Shown here piece by piece: positions 1-7,709 of a DNA stretch of 64,000 bases. A program made the position numbers and the translations under genes. The first letter of the stretch is position 1, and every line of letters begins with the position of its first letter. The stretch comes from JACDER01 sp963842575 (GTDB taxonomy: Bacteria > Actinomycetota > Thermoleophilia > Gaiellales > Gaiellaceae), in assembly GCA_963842575.1 (NCBI GenBank), contig CAWJGS010000010.1, positions 682,001 to 746,000 on the forward strand, given 5' to 3'. The notes beneath the pieces are model-generated. The model was given only the letters and a program-made list of their open reading frames with translations. It had not been told where the DNA came from and made no database searches.

Positions 1-190
1 TCGCGCGCGCGAGCGTCTCCTCCATCACGTCGAACGCGAGCCGGCCGTTCTCCCGGCCGCTGACGGTCAGGCAGACGCCGTCGACGGCGACCGAGTCGCC
101 GATCTCAGGCTCGAGCGAGGATTGGATGACGAGCCTGCCCTCGCCTGCGGAGACGACCGCGGCGCGCTCGCGAACGATTCCGGTGAACAC
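1..190 (-). CDS. ribE: Riboflavin synthase, alpha chain (N-terminal part, cut by window edge)
   Basis: Would convert two 6,7-dimethyl-8-ribityllumazine molecules into riboflavin and a pyrimidine, the last step of riboflavin synthesis. Reading from a GTG at 190, the protein begins MFTGIVRE, the hallmark start of the family, and continues with a lumazine-binding beta-barrel segment that includes DSVAVDGVCLTV and the stretch GRLAFDVMEETL. Only about 63 residues lie in the window; the second barrel repeat is missing because the sequence ends. It follows ribD and a small gene in the same direction, 9 bases after the stop of the small gene, so it is probably the distal part of a riboflavin operon. 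Confidence 0.9.
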   Translation of the reverse strand, partial: MFTGIVRERAAVVSAGEGRLVIQSSLEPEIGDSVAVDGVCLTVSGRENGRLAFDVMEETLARA

Positions 191-199
191 AGGGGAAGG

Positions 200-421
200 C
201 TAACCCGCCATCGCAAGCGCTTCGAGCGTCTCGCGGGCGAGCATGTGCAGGTGGCCGCGGCTCACGTCCGAGCGGCGCAGCTCGAGCATCAGCTCCTCGA
301 CCGCCTCGGCACCTTCCCCCGAAAGCCCGTCGGTCGTGAGCTCGGCGCGGATGGCGTCGTCGTCGATCTGGCCGGTCAGCCAGTGGGTGATCAGGTCGAT
401 GTTCTTGTCCTCAGGGCTCAT
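200..421 (-). CDS. Small conserved-looking protein between ribD and ribE, function unknown
   Basis: This 73-residue acidic protein starts MSPEDKNIDLITHWL and is predicted to be almost entirely helical, with no signal peptide or membrane segment. Its ATG lies inside the last codons of ribD (11-base overlap) and its stop is 9 bases before ribE, so it is placed and probably translated as part of the riboflavin operon. I do not recognise the family. Its coding character (GC-rich third positions, no frameshift) and exact fit between two real genes argue that it is genuine. It might be a small accessory protein; no function can be assigned. Confidence 0.65.
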   Translation of the reverse strand: MSPEDKNIDLITHWLTGQIDDDAIRAELTTDGLSGEGAEAVEELMLELRRSDVSRGHLHMLARETLEALAMAG

Positions 422-1349
422 GGATATAGGCGGTCAGGAGCACGTCCTCGCCGACCGGTCGCGCATTCAACCGGAAGAGCGGGACGGCTGCCGCAAGGTC
501 GCCGAGGAAGCGCGGCCCGGCTCCGCCGATCACGGCCGCGACGAAGACGAGCAGCTTGTCCACGAGGCCGGCCTCGAGGAAGGCGGTCGCGAGCGTCGGG
601 CCTCCCTCGAGCAGGAGCGACTGGACGCCATCCTCACCGAGCCGCGCCAGCTCCTCGTCGAGCGGGCCGCTGAGCAGCTCGAGCTCGGAATCGCCGGGGA
701 GCGGCCCTTTCCCGAACGCGAGCCGGCGCGGCTGGCGAGGCGCTTCCACGCCGCGAGCGTCGAGCCGCGGACTGTCCGCCCGCACCGTTCCCATGCCGAC
801 TGCGACGGCGTCGGACGCGGCGCGGAGCTCGTGCACGAGCCGTCGGCTCTCCTCGCCCGAGATCCAGCGGGAGCCGGGAAGGGTCACGCGGCCGTCGAGC
901 GTGACCGCGACCTTGTACGTCACCTGCGGACGGCCCTCAGCGGCCCACGTCCGCCAGGCCTCGTTCTGCCGCCGCGCTTCGAAGGAGTCGACCAGCTCGG
1001 TTTCGACGCCGGCGGCGGCAAGCCGCTCGAGCCCTCCACCGTGCTCCGGGACGGGATCGAGCGACCCGGCGACGACGCGCGCGATGCCGGCCTCGAGCAC
1101 CGCGTCCACGCACGGCGGCGTGCTGCCGTGGTGCGTGCAGGGCTCCATGGTCACGTACATCGTCGCGCCGCGCGCCTCTTCGCCGGCTGCGGCGATCGCG
1201 TTCACCTCGGCGTGCGGGCCGCCTCGCCGCTCGTGCCAGCCCTCGCCCACGACCTCGCCGTCCTGCACGAGGACGGCGCCGACGACCGGGTTCGGGTACG
1301 CCGTGCCGCGGCCTCGCTCCGCCAGCTCCAGCGCGCGCTCGAGGCTCAC
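411..1349 (-). CDS. ribD: Bifunctional riboflavin biosynthesis protein RibD (deaminase/reductase)
   Basis: Catalyses two successive steps of riboflavin synthesis: deamination of the pyrimidine intermediate and NADPH-dependent reduction of its ribosyl side chain. The N-terminal cytidine-deaminase-type domain has the zinc-site HAE at residues 46-48 and PCTHHGSTPPC at 70-80. The C-terminal reductase domain starts near residue 143 (TYKVAVTLDGRV) and contains the conserved LLLEGGPTLA segment. At 312 residues it is slightly short for the family but complete. The start is a GTG that overlaps the rpe stop by four bases (GTGA), indicating translational coupling. Confidence 0.95.
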   Translation of the reverse strand: MSLERALELAERGRGTAYPNPVVGAVLVQDGEVVGEGWHERRGGPHAEVNAIAAAGEEARGATMYVTMEPCTHHGSTPPCVDAVLEAGIARVVAGSLDPVPEHGGGLERLAAAGVETELVDSFEARRQNEAWRTWAAEGRPQVTYKVAVTLDGRVTLPGSRWISGEESRRLVHELRAASDAVAVGMGTVRADSPRLDARGVEAPRQPRRLAFGKGPLPGDSELELLSGPLDEELARLGEDGVQSLLLEGGPTLATAFLEAGLVDKLLVFVAAVIGGAGPRFLGDLAAAVPLFRLNARPVGEDVLLTAYIHEP

Positions 1350-2023
1350 TGCACCGCGGCGGAGAGCTCGCGGTACGCCGCGACCTGATCCTCGTGCGCG
1401 AACAGGCTCGAGCCGGCGACGAAGAGGTCGGCGCCCGCCTCGCGCAGCTCACGGACGTTCTCCATCCCGACGCCGCCGTCCACCTGGATGTGGATCTCGG
1501 CCGGAAGGAGCTCGCGCAGCCGCCGCACGCGCTCGGTCGTCTCGGGGATGTACGCCTGTCCCGAGTAGCCGGGATGGACGCCCATGCACAGGACGAGGTC
1601 GACATCGCCTGCGGTCGCCGCGACCTCTTCCGGCTCGGTCTCCGGGTTGAAAGCGATGCCTACGCAGAGCCCGAGCTCGCGGGCCCGGGCGACGAGTGGC
1701 GCGGGATCCGGCACGACCTCGTGATGGAACGTGACGTGGTCGGCGCCTGCCTTTCTGAACATCTCGAAGTGGTGCTCGGGGTTGTCCACCATCAGGTGGA
1801 CGTCGAGGATCCCGCCTTTCGCGCGGAAGATCGGAGCGATCGCCTGCGAGACGATCGGCCCGATCGTGATCGGCTCGACGAAGTGACCGTCGCCGACGTC
1901 GAACTGGAAGATCTTCGCGCCGCCGTCCAGCAGCGTCGTCATGTCGCGGCCGAGGTTGGCGAAGTCGGCCGCATAGATCGACGGCTCGATTTCCGGCCCG
2001 CGCATCCACTCGTTCCAGCTCAC
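1346..2023 (-). CDS. rpe: Ribulose-phosphate 3-epimerase
   Basis: Interconverts ribulose 5-phosphate and xylulose 5-phosphate in the pentose phosphate pathway. The 225-residue TIM-barrel protein shows the family signatures IEPSIYAADFANLG near the N-terminus, DVGDGHFVEPITIGP (the metal/catalytic Asp region), LDVHLMV, VHPGYSGQ and IQVDGGVGMENV. Some positions differ from textbook enzymes: Gly replaces Met in the VMDG motif and His-Pro replaces Asn-Pro in the phosphate loop, so it belongs to a divergent branch. It lies upstream of ribD with a four-base overlap and downstream of rsmB, although a plus-strand hydrolase gene separates it from rsmB. Confidence 0.88.
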   Translation of the reverse strand: MSWNEWMRGPEIEPSIYAADFANLGRDMTTLLDGGAKIFQFDVGDGHFVEPITIGPIVSQAIAPIFRAKGGILDVHLMVDNPEHHFEMFRKAGADHVTFHHEVVPDPAPLVARARELGLCVGIAFNPETEPEEVAATAGDVDLVLCMGVHPGYSGQAYIPETTERVRRLRELLPAEIHIQVDGGVGMENVRELREAGADLFVAGSSLFAHEDQVAAYRELSAAVQ

Positions 2024-2072
2024 AGTGGCGATTTAACAGAAACCACATCGTGCGCGAGTACCCTCGCGCCCG

Positions 2073-2857
2073 ATGAGACGCATGCTCGCGCTGGCAGCGG
2101 TCGTGGCTGCCGCCTTGTGCGGGGCGAGCTCGGCGGCCGCTCCTCCCTCCTCGATCGCGGCGCTGGGCGACTCGATCACACGCGCGTTCAACGCCGGCCG
2201 CATCCCGTTCCGCGACGCATCGAGCTACTCGTGGGCGACGGGGACGCAGGTCTCGAGCCCCGCGCGGCGCCTGCGCGTGCGGTTGTCGTACAACGACGCG
2301 AAGGACGGGGCGCGGATGCGCGACCTTCCGGCCCAGGCTGCGCACGCCGCCGACCAGGAGGCGGACGACGTCCTGATCCTCATGGGCGCGAACGACATCT
2401 GCCATGGCGGCGTGTCGGGAATGACCAGCGTCACGCGGTTCCGCTCCGACTTCGAGAGCGCGATACGGATCCTGGCTACCGACCTCCCCGACGCGCCATA
2501 CAGGTGCTGAGCATCCCCGACCTCTACCGGCTCTGGCAGATCGAGAAGGGCCACTTCCTCGCGCGTACCGCCTGGCGCTTTCTGCACACCTGCGACGCGC
2601 TGTTGCAGCGGCCGCAGTCGAACGCGCCGGAGGATGTCGCGCGGCGGGCGCTCGTGCGCGACCGTCTCGTCAGCTTCAACGACGTGCTCGGAGACGTCTG
2701 TGCCGAGTACGTCCAGTGCACCTACGACGACGGCGCCGCGTTCCGGACGAGGTTCGACCGGGGAGACGTGTCGTCGCGCGACTTCTTCCACCCCTCACGG
2801 GACGGCCAGGAGCTGCTCGCCGGCGTCGCCTGGCGGACGGGCTTCACGGCACCCTGA
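2073..2857 (+). CDS. Secreted SGNH/GDSL-family hydrolase (one frameshift near 2500)
   Basis: Probable exported esterase or lipase. The first 23 residues form a signal peptide (MRRMLALAAVVAAALCG, then Ala-rich). Block I is ALGDSITRAFN, block III is LMGANDIC, and the catalytic Asp/His block V is DFFHPSRDGQEL near the C-terminus. The reading frame changes near 2490-2505: the upstream frame stops at 2510 while the homologous continuation (IQVLSIPDLYRLW onward) is in another frame to 2857, so one base has been gained or lost. The full product would be about 260 residues. It converges with rsmB, overlapping its 3' end by 14 bases. The substrate is unknown. Confidence 0.8.
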
Positions 2858-4051
2858 GGCGGGCGATGAAGAATCCCGACGTCCGGTGGACGTGCGGGAG
2901 CGTCAGCAGGAGCTCGGGACGACGCGGATGGCGGAAGTCCGGCCACTCGTCGCCGAGCGGCTCGGGCTCGAGGCCCAGGGCGTCGACCACCGCCTCGTTC
3001 TCCGCCGCGTTGATCGTGCAAACGGAGTACGTGACCGTCCCGCCCGGCTTCACGCGCTCGGCAGCGGCGCGGAGAAGCGCCAACTGAAGCTCGGGGAGCG
3101 GCTCTGCGCGCCAGCGCGCGTCCGGCCGCGACGCGAGGATGCCGAGCCCGGAGCAGGGCGCGTCGACGAGCGCGCGGTCGAAGCCGGTGAGCTCGGGCGG
3201 CAGCGCGAGCCCGTCGGCGTTCACGACGGTGACGTTCGCGGCGCCGAGGCGGCGCGCGTTCTCCTCCAGCTCGCGCGCCCGGCCGGGGTGCTTCTCCACC
3301 GCCACGACTTCGCCTGCGAGCATCGTCGCCTTCCCGCCCGGGGCCGCGCACAGGTCGAGCGTCCGCTCGCCCTCGCGTGAGCCGACCGCCAACCCCGCGA
3401 GCTGCGAGCCGCGGCTCTGCGGCCAGATGCGCCCGTCCGCGAGCGCCTGCTCGTCGACCCGCTCGACCCGGTACGCGCCCGGGATGTCCGTGCGGCTCGC
3501 CCTCGATCTCACCGCGGACGAGCCGCACAACCGTCTCAGGCGGCTCGTTCTGGGCGCGCATGAGCGCGAGCGCCTCCTCCGCCCCCCACTCCCGCCACCA
3601 GGTCTCCGCGACCCAGTCCGGGTAGGAATGGGCGAGAGCAGCCTCCTCGGGCGTCCGCTTCCGCAAGATGCCCGAGCGTGAACCGCCTCAGGACGGCATT
3701 CGTGAATTTCACCGCTCGCTCGAGCCCGGCTGCGCGCACGAGCTCCACCGACTCGCCCACGGCCGCATATGCGGGAACCGCATCCAGGTAGCCGAGCTGG
3801 TATGCGCCGATCCTCAGAGCGGCGCGGACCGGAGGGTCGAGCTTGCGCATGGGACGGCGGCCGACCTCCTCGAGCGCGTGGTCGAGCGTGCGTGCCCGTT
3901 GCACCGTCCCGTACGCGATCCGCTGCGCGAGCGCGCGGTCGCGCGCGTCCAGGCCGGCGGCCGCGCCGGCGAGGGCGCGGTCGGCGTACGCGTCCTCCTC
4001 GAAGACGCGCAGGACGACGTCGTACGCGACTCGGCGGGCCGGTGCGATCAC
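2844..4051 (-). CDS. rsmB: 16S rRNA (cytosine-5) methyltransferase RsmB/Sun (two frameshifts)
   Basis: Methylates C967-type cytosine in 16S rRNA using S-adenosylmethionine. The N-terminal NusB-like helical domain begins at a GTG at 4051 (overlapping the upstream stop as GTGA) with ARRVAYDVVLRVFEED. The C-terminal catalytic domain has the SAM loop LDLCAAPGGKAT, the ALVDAPCSGLG motif with the catalytic Cys, and the second Cys in TYSVCTINAAENE. The frame changes twice, near 3670 and near 3500, each by a single-base indel; joined, the product is about 401 residues, normal for the family. It sits directly after the fmt/methyltransferase genes, the usual rsmB neighbourhood. Confidence 0.88.
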
Positions 4052-5421
4052 GTGTCGCCGCGCATGAAGGCCACGTCCGGCTCCCACGAGTCGACGACGT
4101 CGCCGAGGCCGTGCGCGCGCACGTGTGTCTCGACGCGCCGGAAGAGCTCGCGCTGGTCGCCCTCGAGCAGGGCGAGAAGGTCGTCCCATCCCTCCAGCGG
4201 GTGGTGCTCCAGCTCCCACTCGAGGTAGTCGTGGAACGGACGGACGCGGCCCTCGAGGGCAAACAGCAGCGTAAGCAGGTGGCCCGCCGCCTCCGCTTCG
4301 TGCAGCCGCCCGCCGATGCCCGCGGGCCGCTTGAGCCCGCGGTAGAGCGAGTTCATGTACGCGTCGAGCGCGAGCGGAGGGATCGACTTCGTCTCCTCCT
4401 CCGAGAGGCGGCCCCTCTCGTCGATCACGCGCTGGATCTCGCCCGTCCTGTCGATGATCGCCTGGGCGCGCGTGAGCGTGTACCGGTCCCATTTCGGGTA
4501 GTCGCCCCGAAACCGGTCGAGGGTCATCACCCCGACCTCGACGTGCCGGCCTCGAGGCCCGTCGAGCTCGGGGACGGGCGCCGTGACGACCAGCCGCACG
4601 TCGTAGTCCGAGTCGGGCCGGACGTTCGCCCCTTTCCCGCGCGAGCCGCCGAGGAAGAGGCCGACCACGCGGTCGTCCGCGCGCGCCCGCTCGACCAGGT
4701 CGTCGAAGCTCAGGCTCCTGCATACGAAGATGGCCCAGCCGAGCAGGTCGCGCTGCCAGCGAACGTACTGCTCGCGATAGCGCCGCCCGCGCTCGCGGAA
4801 CTCCTCGGCGTCGGGATCGCTCGGATTCGCGGCCAGCCAGTCGTCCAGCGCCAGCCAGTGCAGCGTCTCGTAGCGGTCCCAGTCGTCGAGCGAGGAGTCG
4901 ATCAGCGAGACGACGCGCACGCCCGCGGACTCGAAGCGGGCCACCGTCTCGGGCAAGGGAAGGAAGTCCTCCCACCCTTCTTTGAGCTCGACGTCCGCCG
5001 GCAGCGGCCACGCGCGCCAGTACGGCTCTCCCACGGCGACGAACGGCGCGGCAGGCTTCAGCCGGTTGAGCGTCTCGACGAGACCGCCGTAGGCGAAGGA
5101 CGCGCCAAGGCACAGGGCGGCGTCGTAGGCGCCCGGCTCGATCTCGAAATCCTTCGCGTCTGCTTCGACCACCTCGATCAGGTCGGTCGCCCGCTCGCGC
5201 GCGACCGCGGCGAACTCCGGCGCGTTCTCGACACAAGTGATGCGGCAGCCGAAGGCGTCCGCGAGGATCCGCGCCGGTCCTCCCTTGCCCGAGGCGATGT
5301 CGAGGACGCTCGACTCGGGCCCGAGCTCGAGCAGCTCGCCGAGCCGGCGGATCTTCTCGGGGCTCGTCGGATTCTGGACCTCGTGGTGGCGCGACTCCAC
5401 CACCGCGTACCACCACGGCAT
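4048..5421 (-). CDS. Fusion of SAM-dependent methyltransferase and nucleotidyltransferase domain
   Basis: A single 457-residue frame joins two enzymes. Residues 1 to about 235 are a class I methyltransferase: VLDIASGKGGPA at 39-50 is the SAM loop, with acidic VEADAKDF near 85-92. From about 240 the protein resembles the polymerase-beta-type nucleotidyltransferase fold: LFLGGSRGKG at 255-264 followed by DSDYDVRLV from 270 gives the GGS and DxD metal-site pattern, and a helical tail follows. Neither substrate is known. The ATG shares one base with the fmt stop (TGATG) and the 3' end overlaps rsmB, so it belongs to the translation-related operon. No frameshift is needed to make the fusion. Confidence 0.78.
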   Translation of the reverse strand: MPWWYAVVESRHHEVQNPTSPEKIRRLGELLELGPESSVLDIASGKGGPARILADAFGCRITCVENAPEFAAVARERATDLIEVVEADAKDFEIEPGAYDAALCLGASFAYGGLVETLNRLKPAAPFVAVGEPYWRAWPLPADVELKEGWEDFLPLPETVARFESAGVRVVSLIDSSLDDWDRYETLHWLALDDWLAANPSDPDAEEFRERGRRYREQYVRWQRDLLGWAIFVCRSLSFDDLVERARADDRVVGLFLGGSRGKGANVRPDSDYDVRLVVTAPVPELDGPRGRHVEVGVMTLDRFRGDYPKWDRYTLTRAQAIIDRTGEIQRVIDERGRLSEEETKSIPPLALDAYMNSLYRGLKRPAGIGGRLHEAEAAGHLLTLLFALEGRVRPFHDYLEWELEHHPLEGWDDLLALLEGDQRELFRRVETHVRAHGLGDVVDSWEPDVAFMRGDT

Positions 5422-6212
5422 CAGCGCAGCCCCCTGAGGAACTCCTCGTACGTCATGCGCCGCTTCCCCTCGGGTTGCACCTCGACCGGGACGGCGCGGC
5501 CGTCCTCCACCCGCGCGCGCCAGACGATCACCGGCCGGCCCTCCAGCTCGGCGCGCGCGCCGATGTGTGGGGAGAGGGCGCGGACGCGGTCGACGATCTC
5601 CTGCGCGGGCGCAGACCAGTCGAGCCGGCGGTCGTCGGCCGTGATCTTCTCCGCATACGTCGCGCCCTCTTCGGGCTGGGGCGCGAACTGCGGATTCGCG
5701 AGCACGCGCTCGAGCAGCTCCGCCGCGAGCGGCGCGGCCCTGGCGTAGACGGCGCCTGCGTCGTCCTCCGGCCCGATCGGAAACGCCTGCTCCGCCGCGA
5801 TCGGGCCGGCGTCGAGCTCCGCAGTCGTGCGGTGGATCGTCACTCCGGTCTCCTGGTCGCCGGCCATGATCGCCCGCTCGACCGGCGCGGCGCCGCGCCA
5901 GCGCGGAAGCAGCGAAGGGTGGACGTTCAGCCAGAGCGCGCGGTCGAGCAGTTCGGCCGGAATGAGCGCGCCGTACGCGACGACCACGACGGCGTCGGCG
6001 TCCGGGTCGAAGCCGGCGAGCCGCTCAGGCTGGCGCACCTCGATCCCCAGCCGCCCGGCGACGACCTTGGCCGGAGGCGGGCCGACGTCGCGGCCTCGGC
6101 CGCGCGGCCGGTCGGGCCGCGTCAGCAGATAGGCGATGTCGTGGCGGGACGCGAGCCGCTCCAGCACGTCGGCGCCGAAGGGCGCCGTCGCGGCAACCGC
6201 AAGACGATCCAA
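5421..6212 (-). CDS. fmt: Methionyl-tRNA formyltransferase
   Basis: Transfers a formyl group from 10-formyl-tetrahydrofolate to initiator Met-tRNA. The formyl-transfer domain has the substrate loop RPDRPRGRG, the catalytic Asn/His segment LNVHPSLLPRWRGAAP and the catalytic Asp in ELDAGPI. The C-terminal tRNA-binding barrel is short, so the protein is 263 residues compared with the usual 300 or so, ending in the typical MTYEEFLRGLR. The start appears to be TTG at 6212, two bases after the def stop, with no good ribosome-binding site, suggesting coupling to def. def and fmt together make and remove N-formylmethionine. Confidence 0.93.
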   Translation of the reverse strand: MDRLAVAATAPFGADVLERLASRHDIAYLLTRPDRPRGRGRDVGPPPAKVVAGRLGIEVRQPERLAGFDPDADAVVVVAYGALIPAELLDRALWLNVHPSLLPRWRGAAPVERAIMAGDQETGVTIHRTTAELDAGPIAAEQAFPIGPEDDAGAVYARAAPLAAELLERVLANPQFAPQPEEGATYAEKITADDRRLDWSAPAQEIVDRVRALSPHIGARAELEGRPVIVWRARVEDGRAVPVEVQPEGKRRMTYEEFLRGLR

Positions 6213-6213
6213 C

Positions 6214-6777
6214 CTACTGAAGGACGGGCTGCGGCCGGAGGATGCCGAGCGCCTGCCGCCGGCTCTCGTCGTCGGTGCGGTCGAGGATCAGCGTGCCGTC
6301 CAGATGGTCCAGCTCGTGCTGGGCGACGCGCGCCGTCAGCCCCTCGAGCTCCAGCCGGACGTCGCGGCCCTCCTCGTCCTTGGCCTCGACGGTCACGGTG
6401 AGCGACCGTTCGACCGGCACGCGGATGCCCTGCATGGAGAGGCAGCCCTCCTCGTCGACGTCCGACTCGTCCGAGCGCCCGACGATGCGCGGGTTGACGA
6501 GCGCGGCCACCTCGTCCTCGTCCTTCTGGAAGACGAAGACGCGCCGCAGCATTCCGATCTGGTTCCCGGCGAGGCCCACGCCGTACGCGTCCTTCATGAG
6601 CTGCTTCATGCGCTCGACGAGCCGCCGGAGGTCGTCGTCGAACTCCTCGACCTCGCGCGCCTCCAGCTTGAGCACCGGGTCGGGGTACTGGCGGATCTGC
6701 GCGAGCGCGGCGAGGCGGATCGCCTCCTCCTGCGGGTCGCGCTCCTCCTCGATGACCTGGCCGACTTCTTCGGACAT
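6214..6777 (-). CDS. def: Peptide deformylase
   Basis: Removes the N-formyl group from nascent proteins, using a bound metal ion. All three family motifs are visible: GVGLAGNQIG (motif 1, with Gly-Asn instead of Ala-Pro), EEGCLSM (motif 2, Cys ligand) and QHELDHLDG (motif 3, HExxDH). I place the start at the ATG at 6777 (MSEEVGQ), because the upstream extension to 6876 has no family character. No Shine-Dalgarno sequence precedes this ATG; a TAGACT hexamer sits 7 bases upstream on the same strand, which would fit a leaderless mRNA. It heads the def-fmt-fusion-rsmB run. Confidence 0.95.
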   Translation of the reverse strand: MSEEVGQVIEEERDPQEEAIRLAALAQIRQYPDPVLKLEAREVEEFDDDLRRLVERMKQLMKDAYGVGLAGNQIGMLRRVFVFQKDEDEVAALVNPRIVGRSDESDVDEEGCLSMQGIRVPVERSLTVTVEAKDEEGRDVRLELEGLTARVAQHELDHLDGTLILDRTDDESRRQALGILRPQPVLQ

Positions 6778-6838
6778 GTCGCAAAGTCTAGGAGGGATTG
6801 GCGGGCCCCGCACGCCGCCGGGCTGCGTCCGCTTGGTT

Positions 6839-6903
6839 CGAGGCAAGGACGCAGGGAGCGCCCGTATGCCTGTCATACGGGCGCGACTGAGGACGCCGCC
6901 TCG
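6839..6903. repeat. Dispersed hairpin repeat, copy 1
   Basis: About 65 bases between def and the oxidoreductase gene form a hairpin element seen again at 33585-33647. An 11-base perfect stem GCGCCCGTATG (6858-6868) pairs with CATACGGGCGC (6874-6884) around loop CCTGT. It is flanked by conserved arms, cgaggcaaggacgcag on the left and gactgaggacgccgc on the right, and the outermost CGAGGC and GCCTCG are also complementary. In both copies the neighbouring genes are on the minus strand and the repeat has the same orientation. Function is unknown; a structured RNA, terminator or mobile miniature element are all possible. Confidence 0.75.
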
Positions 6904-6928
6904 GGCCGAGCGGCACTGTCCGGCGGCC

Positions 6929-7707
6929 TCAGCGGTGCCCGCCGAGCCCTCCCTCGTCGGAGGACCGGCCCGAACGAGCGCGCGCAGCTCTCGGCGGCCC
7001 GTACAGGTCGTTCAGGTTCTCGAGCCACCAGGTGGCACCGGCGGCGGCGTAGTCGGCCGGCGAGACAACGCGTGAGTAGCCGTGGACGACGATGTCGCCG
7101 TCCCCCACCGCGGCGGCTCCCGCGGCCACGTCGTCGGGAGTCATCGTCATGGCATCCCTGCCCGCGCTGTTCGCGAACCAGCCGTCGTAGCGGGCGGCGC
7201 GCTCGAGCATGTCCGGGCTGTTCGCACCGATCCAGATCGGGATCTTGCCCTCCGGCAGGGGGTTCAGCCGAACGCCGTCCACCTCCTCGCCGTCGAACCA
7301 GGAGCGCAGTGTCTCGAGCCCCCGGTCGAGCAACTCGACCCGGCGCGCGCGAGAGAAGCTCTCGCCGAAGCGCTCGAATTCGCCGCGATTACCGCCCAGG
7401 CCCGCGCCGAAGACGACGCGACCTCCGCTCAGCCGGTCGAGTGTGGTGAGCTCGAGCGCGAGATCCTGGACGCGCCGGCGCGGGACGGGCGTGATCCCGG
7501 TGCCGAGCCGGATCGTCTCCGTCCGGAGCGCACACGCCGTGAGCGTGACCCACGGGTCGGCCGAGGGCATGCCCCAGACGAACGCGAGGTGGTCCCACGA
7601 TCCAGAGGCCCTCCCAGCCCGCCGCTTCCGCGTCTGCCGCGAGGTCGGCGACGAAGCGAGCGTCCGAGTACGAGCCGATGTTGGCGACAGAGCAGTCCGT
7701 ACTTCAC
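6929..7707 (-). CDS. LLM-class (luciferase-like, probably F420-dependent) oxidoreductase, two frameshifts
   Basis: Flavin/F420-type monooxygenase-fold protein of unknown substrate. Family segments include the N-terminal MKYGL, AAGWEGLWIVDHLAFVWG, LTTLDRLSGGRVVFGAGLGG and IPIWIGANSPDMLERAARYDGWF. The frame is broken twice: an extra base near 7691-7693, just after the GTG start at 7707, and an extra C in the CCC at 7594-7596. Corrected length is about 258 residues. The start is 2 bases beyond the priA stop, so the two are cotranscribed. Cofactor choice (F420 or FMN) is inferred from the actinobacterial setting. Confidence 0.8.
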
Positions 7708-7709
7708 GC

